Assembly (NCBI RefSeq): GCF_001439815.1
Contig: NZ_JYLM01000002.1
Location: 186,001 to 250,000, forward strand
Length of the DNA: 64,000 nucleotides
Reading direction: 5' to 3'
Source of the DNA: Pseudomonas orientalis
GTDB taxonomy: Bacteria; Pseudomonadota; Gammaproteobacteria; Pseudomonadales; Pseudomonadaceae
The notes under the pieces were generated by a model. The model searched no databases. It was not told the origin of the DNA and saw only the letters and a list, made by a program, of their open reading frames with translations. The position numbers and the translations under genes were made by a program. This document shows positions 34,629 through 43,193 of the stretch, piece by piece (positions within the stretch are counted from its first letter, which is position 1; every line of letters begins with the position of its first letter).

Positions 34629-35041
34629 GTGTCTGTCCTTGCGTAATGCAGTTGGATTCAGCTTGGGCATGACTGCAAGGCTAGGGGGAGGGGGGTTTTT
34701 AATAAAATATTATTAAGCTTGGGAGTGAGCATAAATATCGGATGCAGAGCGGGGTGTGAGGGGCTGACTGAGGCGACTCGGTCGAATGTGGGAGACAGGT
34801 TTTGTAATAGTTTTGAATTGTAGGAATTAAGTGTTTTGGCTGTAGGATTCAGGTCCTTTTGTTATGTCAGGACTTGCATGAACACCCTCTCGGAGCCCCC
34901 CAGTCGTCTTTCCCCAGGACACCCGCTGTCGTCGTTCCCGCTCAAACACCCCGTATTTCATCGACTAATCTTGTCCCGGTCCAATGATCGCGCTTTGCCG
35001 TGCCCGGCATTCTGAAAAACTTGAATACAGAGAATCCATAG
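34629..35041. promoter_or_regulatory. Divergent intergenic region, flavin monooxygenase operon / TerC gene
   Basis: 413 bases without a gene. Near the monooxygenase start lies an AT-rich inverted repeat TAATAA-AATA-TTATTA at 34700-34715, a candidate operator or promoter. A partial REP start (AATGTGGGAGAC) is at about 34785. I looked for a manganese riboswitch ahead of the TerC gene (34850-35041) and did not recognise one. Confidence 0.5.
34700..34715. promoter_or_regulatory. AT-rich inverted repeat, possible operator of the monooxygenase operon
   Basis: TAATAA and TTATTA separated by AATA, 72 bases upstream of the flavin monooxygenase start and in strong contrast to the GC-rich surroundings. 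Could be a regulator site or simply part of the promoter. Confidence 0.4.
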
Positions 35042-36607
35042 ATGGAATGGTTAGCGGATCCAACGGCCTGGCTCGGCCTGGCGACCTTGATTGTGTTGGA
35101 ACTGGTGCTGGGCATCGACAACCTGGTGTTTATCGCGATTCTGGCGGACAAGCTGCCGCCGGAGCAGCGCGACCGTGCGCGGCTGATCGGTTTGTCCCTG
35201 GCCTTGCTGATGCGCCTGGGCCTGCTGGCGAGTATCTCCTGGTTGGTGACGCTGACCCAGCCGCTGTTCGAAGTGTTCGACAAGAGCTTCTCCGGGCGTG
35301 ACCTGATCATGCTGTTTGGCGGTGTGTTCCTGTTGTTCAAGGCCACCATGGAACTGCATGAACGCCTGGAAGGGCATGTGGCCCAGCACAAGGGCAACGT
35401 GGCGTACGCGATGTTCTGGCCGATCGTGGCGCAGATTGTGGTGCTTGACGCGGTGTTCTCCCTGGACGCGGTGATAACCGCCGTGGGCATGGTCGATGAG
35501 CTGGCGGTGATGATGATCGCGGTGATTGTGTCCATCGGCCTGATGATTGTGGCGAGCAAGCCGCTGACCCGCTTCGTCAACGCGCACCCGACGGTGATCA
35601 TGCTGTGCCTGGGCTTTTTGATGATGATCGGCTTCGCGCTGACTGCCGAAGGCCTGGGTTTCCATATTCCAAAAGGCTACTTGTACGCGGCAATCGGCTT
35701 CTCGATTCTGATTGAAGTGTTCAACCAGATCGCCCGCTCGCGGCGCAAGAAGTCGGCGCAAGGCGTATTGCCGGTGCGTGAGCGTACCGCCCACGCGGTG
35801 ATGCGCCTGCTCGGCGGTCGCAGCCTGGCGTTGGAGGAGGTCGGCGAAGAGGTGGCGGACCTGCTGGACGAGTCGGATGCTGCGCAGGGCCCGTTGTTCG
35901 ACCGACGCGAGCGCGTGATGATCAGTGGTGTGCTGCAACTGGCAGAACGACCGATCCGCACGCTGATGACGCCACGGGCCAAGGTCGACTGTATCGATTT
36001 GGCGGACGATCCCGAGAGTATTCGCCTGAAACTGATGCACTCGTCCTACTCGCGGTTGCCGTTGATTCGCAACGGCGCAGTGGATGAGCCCCTGGGCTTC
36101 GTGCACAAGAAGGAATTGCTCAAGGATTATCTGGCCGGCAACGAGCCGAACCTGGAGCATTTGGCGCGCCGGGCGATCAACCTGCTGGAAAGCTTTTCGA
36201 TCCTGAACGCACTGGAACAGATGCGCCAGGAATCAACCCATATCGCCTTTGTGATCAACGAGTTCGGTGATTTCATGGGCGTGCTGAGCATGACCGACAT
36301 TCTCGAATCCATCGCCGGTGAGCTGCCGGATGCCAGCGAGATCGAAGGGCCGGGCATTGTCGAGAACGGCGCGGGGTTTCGTGCCGATGGCGCGTTGAAC
36401 CTCGACCAGGTCCGCCGGCGCACCGGCTTCAAGGCGGCCGCTACCGAGGATTACCAGACCCTGGCCGGTCTGGTCATGAGCCTGCTTGATCGCCTGCCCG
36501 TGGTGGGCGATCACCTGGAACATGAAGGTTGGCGCTTGACGGTGGCTGCGGTGCGAGAGCGCCGGGTGACGCAGGTAGGCCTTGAGCCTCTTTCAGGGCG
36601 TGCCTGA
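35042..36607 (+). CDS. TerC-family membrane protein with CBS and CorC/HlyC domains
   Basis: 521 residues. The first 235 form a TerC/YoaE-type membrane domain ([40 protein letters not shown], with paired acidic residues in helices). A cytoplasmic part follows: two CBS motifs (about 300-420; [20 protein letters not shown]) and a CorC/HlyC C-terminal domain (about 435-517). The family is linked to manganese or other metal-ion export and co-translational metalation. The 3' 134 bases overlap an opposing thioredoxin-fold reading frame. Confidence 0.9.
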   Translation: MEWLADPTAWLGLATLIVLELVLGIDNLVFIAILADKLPPEQRDRARLIGLSLALLMRLGLLASISWLVTLTQPLFEVFDKSFSGRDLIMLFGGVFLLFKATMELHERLEGHVAQHKGNVAYAMFWPIVAQIVVLDAVFSLDAVITAVGMVDELAVMMIAVIVSIGLMIVASKPLTRFVNAHPTVIMLCLGFLMMIGFALTAEGLGFHIPKGYLYAAIGFSILIEVFNQIARSRRKKSAQGVLPVRERTAHAVMRLLGGRSLALEEVGEEVADLLDESDAAQGPLFDRRERVMISGVLQLAERPIRTLMTPRAKVDCIDLADDPESIRLKLMHSSYSRLPLIRNGAVDEPLGFVHKKELLKDYLAGNEPNLEHLARRAINLLESFSILNALEQMRQESTHIAFVINEFGDFMGVLSMTDILESIAGELPDASEIEGPGIVENGAGFRADGALNLDQVRRRTGFKAAATEDYQTLAGLVMSLLDRLPVVGDHLEHEGWRLTVAAVRERRVTQVGLEPLSGRA

Positions 36608-36917
36608 ATATGCCTTCAAGGGTCTGCTTTTGGGTTGCCTGGGGGCCAAATCCTTCGATGAATTTCTTGACCTTGCCGTTGACGTGGGGAACGAGAGTGG
36701 GTGTCGCTCTCACCCCTGGCAATCTGGGAGTTTTTGCGATATCGACCACCAGGCATTTCACTGTTTTGTAATGCCGTGCAACCGCTTCAAAGTGTTCGGC
36801 TGCGGGGCCGCATCCCGGGCAGGTCTCTGAAACAAACAGTATGAATACGATTGGAGCGGATCCTACGATCAACTGATACTGCTCGTTGGTTGCAATAACG
36901 TCCTTTGCGATACCCAT
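36474..36917 (-). CDS. Thioredoxin-fold protein
   Basis: 147 residues from ATG 36917, with GAGGGAAG just upstream. Thioredoxin active site CPGC at residues 33-36 ([17 protein letters not shown]) and cis-Pro region ([20 protein letters not shown]). No signal peptide, so cytoplasmic. The thioredoxin core ends near residue 105; the remaining 40 residues are encoded antisense to the last part of the TerC gene and have low-complexity, Pro/Ala-rich composition, suggesting that an original stop was lost. Confidence 0.8.
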   Translation of the reverse strand: MGIAKDVIATNEQYQLIVGSAPIVFILFVSETCPGCGPAAEHFEAVARHYKTVKCLVVDIAKTPRLPGVRATPTLVPHVNGKVKKFIEGFGPQATQKQTLEGIFRHALKEAQGLPASPGALAPQPPSSANLHVPGDRPPRAGDQAGS

Positions 36918-36987
36918 AGTGACTTCCCTCGGCCAGCGTTTTTTGCCAACGCTAGGCCGGTGGTGCATCGGCGTCTACTGTCAACCT

Positions 36988-37236
36988 TCACAGGTCCGGC
37001 TGGCGCTCCAGTCGCTCCCGGGCCTTGCGCGCCTGGCTCGCGCATTTTCGGTATTCCTCATTGTCACGGGACGCCTTGGCCTCGCGGTAGGCATGGTGAT
37101 TCTGGCTGGTGTAGTTGGTGTCGAAGGCTTCCTTGAGTTTGCGCAGTTGTTCCTTGCAGTCGCGGCGGTCGTTGCTGGCAAGGGCGTTGCCGGCCATCAG
37201 GTAACACAGCATTAACAGGCCAAGGCTCAATTTCAT
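36988..37236 (-). CDS. Small exported protein of unknown function
   Basis: 82 residues: a signal peptide (MKLSLGLLMLCYLMAGNALA) followed by a short, highly charged, mostly helical domain rich in Lys, Arg and Glu with two cysteines (RDCKEQL and KCASQAR) that could form a disulfide. GGAACC lies before the ATG. I do not recognise a family. It is 70 bases upstream of the thioredoxin-like gene on the same strand, and a disulfide-handling partner relation is possible but unproven. Confidence 0.7.
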   Translation of the reverse strand: MKLSLGLLMLCYLMAGNALASNDRRDCKEQLRKLKEAFDTNYTSQNHHAYREAKASRDNEEYRKCASQARKARERLERQPDL

Positions 37237-37514
37237 CCGGGGGTTCCTCCGTGCAGGGGCTTGCTCGCTCTACAGGTTAGCCCAACGGTGCACAGTTGGT
37301 GCGCAGTAACACCGTTGTGGGGCAACCGGTAGCAGCCTGATAGGGTGATGGCGCAACGCCGCTGCGCTCTTCAATCTCTATCCTGCTGATCCATAAACGA
37401 TTTCTCTCCTGCATATTTTTCTCTGAAGGCATATGGCACACTTTCTGCTGTCTATTCCGTTGTTACATACCAAGTTCCGGTATAGCGGAATACACATCTC
37501 CTGGAGTGCTTGTC
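37237..37514. promoter_or_regulatory. Divergent intergenic region upstream of ABC transporter
   Basis: 278 bases between the small exported protein and the binding-protein gene. Contains a decayed class B REP trace (GGGGCTTGCTCGCTCTACAG at 37256-37275) and a less GC-rich stretch at 37380-37500 (TTTCTCTCCTGCATATTTTT) likely to carry the transporter promoter. No riboswitch recognised. Confidence 0.45.
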
Positions 37515-38363
37515 ATGCATCACCGACCTTCCGTGTTCAAAGCGTGTGTTTTTCTCGTCGCCGCATCGGCGTGCGTTGCCAGCCTCGCGCAGGCGGCGGA
37601 CAGCAAGCTCGACGATGTGCTCAAGCGTGGGCATCTGATCGTGGGTACAGGCAGTACCAATGCGCCGTGGCACTTCCAGGGAGCGGATGGCAAGTTGCAG
37701 GGGTTCGATATAGACATCGGCCGCATCGTGGCCAAGGGCCTGTTCAACGACCCGAGCAAGGTCGAGTTCGTGGTGCAGTCGTCCGACGCGCGGATTCCCA
37801 ACCTGCTGACCGACAAAGTCGACATGAGCTGCCAGTTCATCACCGTCACCGCAAGCCGTGCGCAGCAAGTGGCCTTCACCCTGCCGTACTACCGCGAGGG
37901 CGTCGGCCTGCTGCTGCCGAACACCAGCAAGTACAAGGAAATCGAAGACCTGCAGGCGGCGGGCGATGGCGTCACCGTGGCGGTGCTGCAGAACGTGTAT
38001 GCCGAGGAATTGGTGCACCAGGCGCTGCCCAAGGCCAAGGTCGACCAGTACGACAGCGTCGACCTGATGTACCAGGCCGTGAACTCCGGTCGCGCCGATG
38101 CCGCAGCCACCGATCAGTCTTCGGTCAAATACCTGATGGTGCAAAACCCTGGCCGCTATCGCAGCCCGACTTACGCCTGGAGCCCGCAGACCTATGCGTG
38201 CGCGGTCAAGCGTGGCGACCAGGACTGGCTGAACTTCGTCAATACCGCGCTGCATGAAGCCATGACCGGTGTGGAGTTCCCCGCCTACAAGGCCTCGTTC
38301 AAGCAATGGTTCGGCGTTGACCTGCCGGAGCCGGCGATTGGTTTTCCTGTGGAATTCAAATGA
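37515..38363 (+). CDS. Polar amino acid-type ABC transporter periplasmic binding protein
   Basis: 282 residues from ATG 37515, with CTGGAG eight bases upstream; a GTG at 37506 in frame is less likely. Signal peptide about 1-27 (ending LAQAADSK). Family 3 solute-binding signature follows (GADGKLQGFDIDIGRIVAKG), with the ligand-contact segments FVVQSSDARIPNLLTDKVDM and AVNSGRADAAATDQSS. First gene of a complete importer with two permeases and one ATPase. The downstream catabolic genes suggest an amino-sugar acid or unusual amino acid as ligand. Confidence 0.9.
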   Translation: MHHRPSVFKACVFLVAASACVASLAQAADSKLDDVLKRGHLIVGTGSTNAPWHFQGADGKLQGFDIDIGRIVAKGLFNDPSKVEFVVQSSDARIPNLLTDKVDMSCQFITVTASRAQQVAFTLPYYREGVGLLLPNTSKYKEIEDLQAAGDGVTVAVLQNVYAEELVHQALPKAKVDQYDSVDLMYQAVNSGRADAAATDQSSVKYLMVQNPGRYRSPTYAWSPQTYACAVKRGDQDWLNFVNTALHEAMTGVEFPAYKASFKQWFGVDLPEPAIGFPVEFK

Positions 38364-38375
38364 CCCGCAACAATC

Positions 38376-38397
38376 GGGGCGCGCTTGATGGCGCCCC
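38376..38397 (+). terminator. Hairpin between binding-protein and permease genes
   Basis: GGGGCGC-GCTTGATG-GCGCCCC, a seven-base GC stem with an eight-base loop just after the binding-protein stop and 19 bases before the first permease start. No U-run. Such hairpins commonly protect or partly end the transcript so that binding protein is made in excess over the membrane subunits. Confidence 0.6.
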
Positions 38398-38415
38398 ATT
38401 CAGGTAGTGCCGACC

Positions 38416-39078
38416 ATGAACTATCAGTTGAACTTTGCCGCCGTGTGGCGTGATTTCGACACCTTGCTGGCGGGCCTCGGCCTGGGCCTGCAGTTGGCCT
38501 TGCTGTCGATCGCCATCGGCTGCGTGATCGGCCTGCTGATGGCGTTTGCCATGCTGTCCAGGCACCGCGCATTACGTATCTTTGCTTCGGTGTACGTGAC
38601 GGTGGTGCGCAACACGCCGATCCTGGTCCTGATCCTGTTGATCTACTTCGCCTTGCCGTCGCTGGGGATTCGCCTGGATAAAATCCCCTCGTTCATCATC
38701 ACCTTGTCGCTGTACGCCGGGGCCTATCTGACCGAAGTGTTCCGCGCCGGTCTGTTGAACATTCCCAAGGGCCTGCGCGAAGCCGGCTTGGCGATTGGCC
38801 TGGGTGAGTGGCGTATCCGCGCCTATATCACCGTACCGGTGATGCTGCGCAACGTGCTGCCGGCGCTGTCGAACAACTTTATCTCGCTGTTCAAGGACAC
38901 GTCCCTGGCCGCTGCGATTGCGGTGCCGGAGCTGACCTATTACGCCCGCAAGATCAACGTCGAAAGCTACCGGGTGATTGAAACCTGGCTGGTCACGACC
39001 GCGCTCTACGTGGCTGCCTGTTACCTCATCGCCATGCTGCTCCGTTACCTGGAACAGCGTCTGGCGATCCGTCGTTAA
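38416..39078 (+). CDS. Amino acid ABC transporter permease (HisM/GlnP type), first
   Basis: 220 residues from ATG 38416; a GTG three codons upstream is also in frame. Five or so membrane helices and the EAA loop that contacts the ATPase (GLREAGLAIGLGEWRIRAYI). The stretch TVVRNTPILVLILLIYFALP is characteristic of the polar amino acid permease family. Eleven bases separate it from the second permease. Confidence 0.92.
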   Translation: MNYQLNFAAVWRDFDTLLAGLGLGLQLALLSIAIGCVIGLLMAFAMLSRHRALRIFASVYVTVVRNTPILVLILLIYFALPSLGIRLDKIPSFIITLSLYAGAYLTEVFRAGLLNIPKGLREAGLAIGLGEWRIRAYITVPVMLRNVLPALSNNFISLFKDTSLAAAIAVPELTYYARKINVESYRVIETWLVTTALYVAACYLIAMLLRYLEQRLAIRR

Positions 39079-39089
39079 GGAGGGTTTCC

Positions 39090-39752
39090 ATGTACGAATC
39101 CCCCAGTTGGCTGCATGAATTGTGGATCGCCCGGGAGACGCTGTGGGCAGGGTTTCAGACCAGCATTTATTGCTCGGCGCTGGCGATTGTCTTCGGCACC
39201 CTGATCGGCATCTTCGCCGGGCTGGTGCTCACTTACGGCAAGTTCTGGATGCGTGCGCCGTTTCGCCTGTATGTCGACCTGATTCGCGGCACACCGGTGT
39301 TTGTACTGGTGTTGGCGTGTTTCTACATGCTGCCGGCACTCGGTTGGCAGATCAGCGCGTTCCAGGCCGGCGCCGTCGGGCTCACGCTGTTCTGCGGCTC
39401 CCACGTCGCGGAAATCGTGCGCGGTGCGCTGCAGGCCATTCCCCGTGGGCAACTGGAAGCGGGCAAGGCGATTGGCCTGACGTTCTACCAGTCCCTGGGC
39501 TACGTGCTGTTGCCCCAGGCGCTGCGCCAGATCCTGCCGACCTGGGTCAATTCCTCGACGGAAATCGTCAAGGCCTCGACCTTGCTCTCGGTGATCGGCG
39601 TGGCCGAATTACTGCTGAGCACCCAGCAAGTCATCGCGCGCACCTTCATGACCCTGGAGTTCTACCTGTTCGCAGGCTTTATGTTCTTTGTCATCAACTA
39701 CGCCATTGAAATATTCGGGCGCTACATTGAAAAGCGGGTGGCCTTGCCATGA
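39090..39752 (+). CDS. Amino acid ABC transporter permease (HisM/GlnP type), second
   Basis: 220 residues with AAGGAGGG before the ATG. Same fold as the preceding permease ([20 protein letters not shown]) and EAA loop ([20 protein letters not shown]). The two presumably pair as a heterodimer. Its stop overlaps the ATPase start by four bases (ATGA). Confidence 0.92.
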   Translation: MYESPSWLHELWIARETLWAGFQTSIYCSALAIVFGTLIGIFAGLVLTYGKFWMRAPFRLYVDLIRGTPVFVLVLACFYMLPALGWQISAFQAGAVGLTLFCGSHVAEIVRGALQAIPRGQLEAGKAIGLTFYQSLGYVLLPQALRQILPTWVNSSTEIVKASTLLSVIGVAELLLSTQQVIARTFMTLEFYLFAGFMFFVINYAIEIFGRYIEKRVALP

Positions 39753-40531
39753 ATCAACTTCAAACAACCGAGTCGCTGTTGAACATTCGTGGCCTGCGCA
39801 AGCAATACGGGGCAGTGGAAGTGCTCAAGGGCGTCGACCTGAGCCTGCAGCGCGGCAACGTGGTGACCCTGATCGGCTCCAGCGGCTCGGGCAAGACCAC
39901 CCTGTTGCGGTGCGTCAACCTGCTGGAGGAATTCCAGGGCGGGCAGATCACCCTGGACGGCGAATCCATCGGCTACAGCGACGTGGGCGGCAGGCGCGTG
40001 CGTCACCCCGAGCGCGTGATCGCCCAGCACCGCGCCATGACGGGCATGGCGTTCCAGCAGTTCAACCTGTTCCCGCATTTGACCGCCTTGCAGAACGTGA
40101 CCCTGGGCTTGTTGAAAGTTAAGAAAATGCCTAAGGACGAGGCCGTGTCCCTCGCGGAAAAATGGCTCGACCGCGTGGGACTTCTGGAGCGTCGCAATCA
40201 CTTCCCCGGCCAACTGTCCGGCGGCCAGCAACAGCGCGTGGCGATTGCGCGGGCCATTGCCATGAACCCCAGCCTGATGCTGTTCGACGAGGTCACCTCG
40301 GCCCTCGATCCGGAACTGGTGGGCGAAGTGCTCAGCGTGATCAAAGGGCTGGCGGAGGAGGGCATGACCATGTTGCTGGTCACCCATGAAATGCGCTTTG
40401 CCTATGAAGTGTCGGACAAAATCGTGTTCATGAACCAGGGGCGCATTGAAGAGCAGGGCAGCGCCAAGGATATTTTCGAACGCCCGCAGTCGCCGCGACT
40501 GGCGGAATTTCTCAAGAACATTCGTTTTTAA
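39749..40531 (+). CDS. Amino acid ABC transporter ATP-binding protein
   Basis: 260 residues with Walker A ([20 protein letters not shown]), Q loop ([16 protein letters not shown]), signature ([17 protein letters not shown]), Walker B ([19 protein letters not shown]) and switch His ([13 protein letters not shown]). Of the HisP/GlnQ group. Translationally coupled to the second permease and followed 15 bases later by a RidA gene, so the catabolic genes are likely read from the same transcript. Confidence 0.94.
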   Translation: MNQLQTTESLLNIRGLRKQYGAVEVLKGVDLSLQRGNVVTLIGSSGSGKTTLLRCVNLLEEFQGGQITLDGESIGYSDVGGRRVRHPERVIAQHRAMTGMAFQQFNLFPHLTALQNVTLGLLKVKKMPKDEAVSLAEKWLDRVGLLERRNHFPGQLSGGQQQRVAIARAIAMNPSLMLFDEVTSALDPELVGEVLSVIKGLAEEGMTMLLVTHEMRFAYEVSDKIVFMNQGRIEEQGSAKDIFERPQSPRLAEFLKNIRF

Positions 40532-40546
40532 TCAAGGAGCTATTTT

Positions 40547-40936
40547 ATGAGCATTACTCGTTACGGTGCCGGCAGTACCGCCGGCGGCGGCCAGCCACGT
40601 CCTTTCGCCCGCGCGGTGGAAGCCGACGGTTGGCTCTACGTGTCGGGCCAGGTGCCTGCGGTGGACGGCGAAATCATCACGGGCGGGATCATCGAGCAAA
40701 CCCGCCAGACCCTGCGCAACGTGGTGGCGATTCTTGAAGAGGCCGGCTACGAATTGAAAGACGTGGTGCGCGTCGGCGTGTGGCTGGAAGACCCACGGGA
40801 CTTCTGGAGTTTCAACAAGGTGTTCGGCGAATACTTCACCCCGGAACACGCCCCGGCGCGGGCCTGTGTGCAGGCGAACATGATGGTCGATTGCAAGGTC
40901 GAGATCGATTGCGTGGCCTACAAGAAAAAGGGCTAA
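40547..40936 (+). CDS. RidA family protein of the transporter operon
   Basis: 129 residues with AAGGAG before the ATG. RidA-like fold (RAVEADGWLYVSGQVPAVDG; IIEQTRQTLRNVVAILEEAG), ending RACVQANMMVDCKVEIDCVA, where the Arg of RACVQ matches the catalytic Arg of deaminating Rid proteins. It would hydrolyse enamine/imine intermediates, which fits the PLP-dependent deaminase/dehydratase encoded two genes downstream. Confidence 0.92.
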   Translation: MSITRYGAGSTAGGGQPRPFARAVEADGWLYVSGQVPAVDGEIITGGIIEQTRQTLRNVVAILEEAGYELKDVVRVGVWLEDPRDFWSFNKVFGEYFTPEHAPARACVQANMMVDCKVEIDCVAYKKKG

Positions 40937-40965
40937 ATTGCCCCATTCTCAAGACCACAGCAACT

Positions 40966-41060
40966 CCAATGTGGGAGGGGGCTTGCCCCCGATAGCGGTG
41001 TATCAGTAACAGATGTATGGCTGACACACTGCAATCGGGGGCAAGCCCCCTCCCACAGGG
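40966..41060. repeat. REP doublet (REPIN), class A
   Basis: AATGTGGGAGGGGGCTTGCC ... GGCAAGCCCCCTCCCACAG with loop GATAGCGGTGTATCAG...CTGACACACTGCAATC. It separates the RidA stop from the IclR start and may reduce read-through into the regulator gene. Confidence 0.9.
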
Positions 41061-41102
41061 GATCACTGTGTAGCACACACCCAAGACCGGACCGGAACCG
41101 CC

Positions 41103-41867
41103 ATGACCGAAGACACCATCAAACGCCGCGCCAAAGGCCTGGACCGTGCGTTCGATATCCTCGATTTTCTCAAGGAAATCGGCCAGCCGCTGCGCCCCAA
41201 TGATATCGCCAGCGGTATCGGCGGCCCCAAGTCCACGGTCTATGAACTGGTCGCCTCGCTGCTTGAGCGTCGCATCCTGGAAACCGTGGGCAAGGACGGT
41301 CACGTCTATCTTGGGCGCCAGCTGTATTTCCTCGGCCAGGCGCACCTGCGCCACTTCGACCTGACCCGCGAAGCCGACCATGCCCTGCAGGAAATCGTCA
41401 GTCAGACCCACGAAACCGCGCAAATGTGCCTGCTCAACGGGCGCAAGTACACGGTGGCGCTGATGCGCGAAGGCCAGCGGCATTTCCGTATTTCTTCGGA
41501 TATCGGTGAAAACGCGCCGATCCCCTGGACCGCTTCCGGACGCCTGTTGCTGGGGCATTTGAGCGACCAGCAAATCATCGACCTGATCGACCCCGACGAT
41601 TTCATCCTGCCCGACGGCCTGCGCCTGCCCCTGGAGACCTTCCTGGCGCAGATCCGCCAGGCTACCCTCGATGGGTTCTTCTCCTTCGACAGCGTGGCCG
41701 ATACCTTCACCCACTGCTTTGCCGCTCCGGTGCGCGATACGCAGGGCATCAGCATTGCAACGTTGTGCATCGTTGCCCCCCGGGCCGATGCGAGCAAAAA
41801 CTATCACGACTATCGCCGGGTGCTGATCGACAGCGCCAACAACCTGGCCCGGCGTATCACCGAATAG
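41103..41867 (+). CDS. IclR-family transcriptional regulator
   Basis: 254 residues: N-terminal winged HTH (LDRAFDILDFLKEIGQPLRP; IASGIGGPKSTVYELVASLL) and C-terminal IclR effector domain (QEIVSQTHETAQMCLLNGRK; GENAPIPWTASGRLLLGHLS). Located between the transporter/RidA genes and the deaminase gene, which starts nine bases after its stop. Likely regulator of this catabolic unit. Confidence 0.92.
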   Translation: MTEDTIKRRAKGLDRAFDILDFLKEIGQPLRPNDIASGIGGPKSTVYELVASLLERRILETVGKDGHVYLGRQLYFLGQAHLRHFDLTREADHALQEIVSQTHETAQMCLLNGRKYTVALMREGQRHFRISSDIGENAPIPWTASGRLLLGHLSDQQIIDLIDPDDFILPDGLRLPLETFLAQIRQATLDGFFSFDSVADTFTHCFAAPVRDTQGISIATLCIVAPRADASKNYHDYRRVLIDSANNLARRITE

Positions 41868-41876
41868 GAATTTCCC

Positions 41877-43085
41877 ATGTCTGCCTTCAATGCCGTTGAA
41901 AAAGGCGCCGCCGCGGTTGGCGCCCACCTGGTCCGCGACGTCAGCCTGCCGGCGTTGGTCCTTCACCGCGATGCTCTGGAGCACAACATTCGCTGGATGC
42001 AGGACTTTGTCGGCAGCAGCGGTGCCGAGCTGGCGCCCCACGGCAAGACCAGCATGATGCCGGCGCTGTTCCAGCGTCAGATCGCGCAAGGCGCCTGGGG
42101 CATCACCCTCGCCACGGCGGTGCAGACCCGCGCCGCCTATGCCGGTGGCGTGCGTCGTGTGCTGATGGCCAACCAATTGGTGGGCGCGCCGAACATGGCG
42201 CTGATTGCCGACCTGCTGGCCGACAAGGATTTCGACTTTCATTGCATGGTCGATCACCCGGACAACGTCGCCGACCTGGGCCTGTTCTTCGCCGCCCGTG
42301 GCCTGCGCCTGAACGTGATGATCGAATACGGCGTGGTTGGCGGCCGGTGCGGTTGCCGCAGCGAGCAAGAAGTGCGCGAGCTGGCCAAGGCGATCAAGGC
42401 CCAGCCCGCATTGGCGTTGACCGGTATCGAAGGCTACGAAGGCGTGATCCACGGCGAGCACGCCATCAGCGGCATCCGCGACTTCGCGGCCAGCCTGGTG
42501 CGCCTGGCGGTGGACCTGCAGGACAACGGCCTGTTCGATCTGCCCAAGCCGATCATCACGGCGTCGGGCTCGGCCTGGTATGACCTGATCGCCGAATCCT
42601 TCGAGCAACAGAATGCCGCCGGGCGCTTCCTCAGCGTGCTGCGTCCCGGCAGCTACGTGGCCCACGATCATGGCATCTACAAGCAAGCGCAATGCTGTGT
42701 GCTTGACCGTCGCAGCGACCTTGACGAAGGCCTGCGCCCGGCGCTGGAAGTCTGGGCCCATGTGCAATCGTTGCCGGAACCGGGCTTTGCGGTGATTGCC
42801 CTGGGCAAGCGCGACGTGGCCTACGACGCCGGTCTGCCGGTGCCGCTCAAGCGCTACAAGGCCGGGATTGTGCCGGCCGAGGGCGATGATGTGAGCGCGT
42901 GCCAGGTCACCGCCGTGATGGACCAGCATGCGTTCATGACCGTGGCGCCGGGGGTTGAACTGCGCATTGGCGACATCGTTTCGTTTGGTACTTCCCACCC
43001 TTGCCTGACGTTCGACAAGTGGCAGGTGGGTTGCCTGGTGGATGAGCAGTTGCGCGTGATCGAGTCCCTGCGTACTTGCTTCTAG
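41877..43085 (+). CDS. D-threonine-aldolase/DSD1-fold PLP enzyme (amino acid deaminase or D-glucosaminate dehydratase)
   Basis: 402 residues of the alanine-racemase-fold D-threonine aldolase/D-serine dehydratase family. PLP Lys57 is in ELAPHGKTSMMP, and the C-terminal metal site appears as VSFGTSHPCLTFDKW (His-x-Cys). Such enzymes need PLP plus a divalent metal and cleave or dehydrate D-hydroxy amino acids. The next gene is a KDG-type kinase; D-glucosaminate dehydratase, an activity known from P. fluorescens, would produce exactly the kinase substrate. That assignment is contextual; D-serine or D-threo-hydroxyaspartate are alternatives. Confidence 0.85.
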   Translation: MSAFNAVEKGAAAVGAHLVRDVSLPALVLHRDALEHNIRWMQDFVGSSGAELAPHGKTSMMPALFQRQIAQGAWGITLATAVQTRAAYAGGVRRVLMANQLVGAPNMALIADLLADKDFDFHCMVDHPDNVADLGLFFAARGLRLNVMIEYGVVGGRCGCRSEQEVRELAKAIKAQPALALTGIEGYEGVIHGEHAISGIRDFAASLVRLAVDLQDNGLFDLPKPIITASGSAWYDLIAESFEQQNAAGRFLSVLRPGSYVAHDHGIYKQAQCCVLDRRSDLDEGLRPALEVWAHVQSLPEPGFAVIALGKRDVAYDAGLPVPLKRYKAGIVPAEGDDVSACQVTAVMDQHAFMTVAPGVELRIGDIVSFGTSHPCLTFDKWQVGCLVDEQLRVIESLRTCF

Positions 43086-43100
43086 ACCGAGTCGCGCCTA

Positions 43101-43166
43101 TCGGGGGCAAGCCCCCTCCCACAGGGGAATGCATTCCAATGTGGGAGGGGGCTCGCCCCCGATGAG
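43101..43166. repeat. REP pair in outward orientation, class A
   Basis: ATCGGGGGCAAGCCCCCTCC ... GGAGGGGGCTCGCCCCCGAT: the two REPs are in the opposite relative order to the other class A doublets and only about 15 bases apart. Lies between the deaminase stop and the kinase start. Confidence 0.85.
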
Positions 43167-43193
43167 GCCATCAGCCCCACCGAGACAGCAGCC

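Noticed and set aside
34850-35041. Possible manganese (yybP-ykoY) riboswitch ahead of the TerC-family gene
   Set aside because: TerC genes are sometimes controlled this way, but I could not find the conserved loop sequences or a convincing three-way fold in this leader.
40836-42998. A 720-residue open frame on the minus strand
   Set aside because: It is exactly antisense to the IclR and PLP-enzyme genes, has low-complexity His/Arg/Gln-rich composition and no recognisable domain. High GC keeps this frame free of stops.
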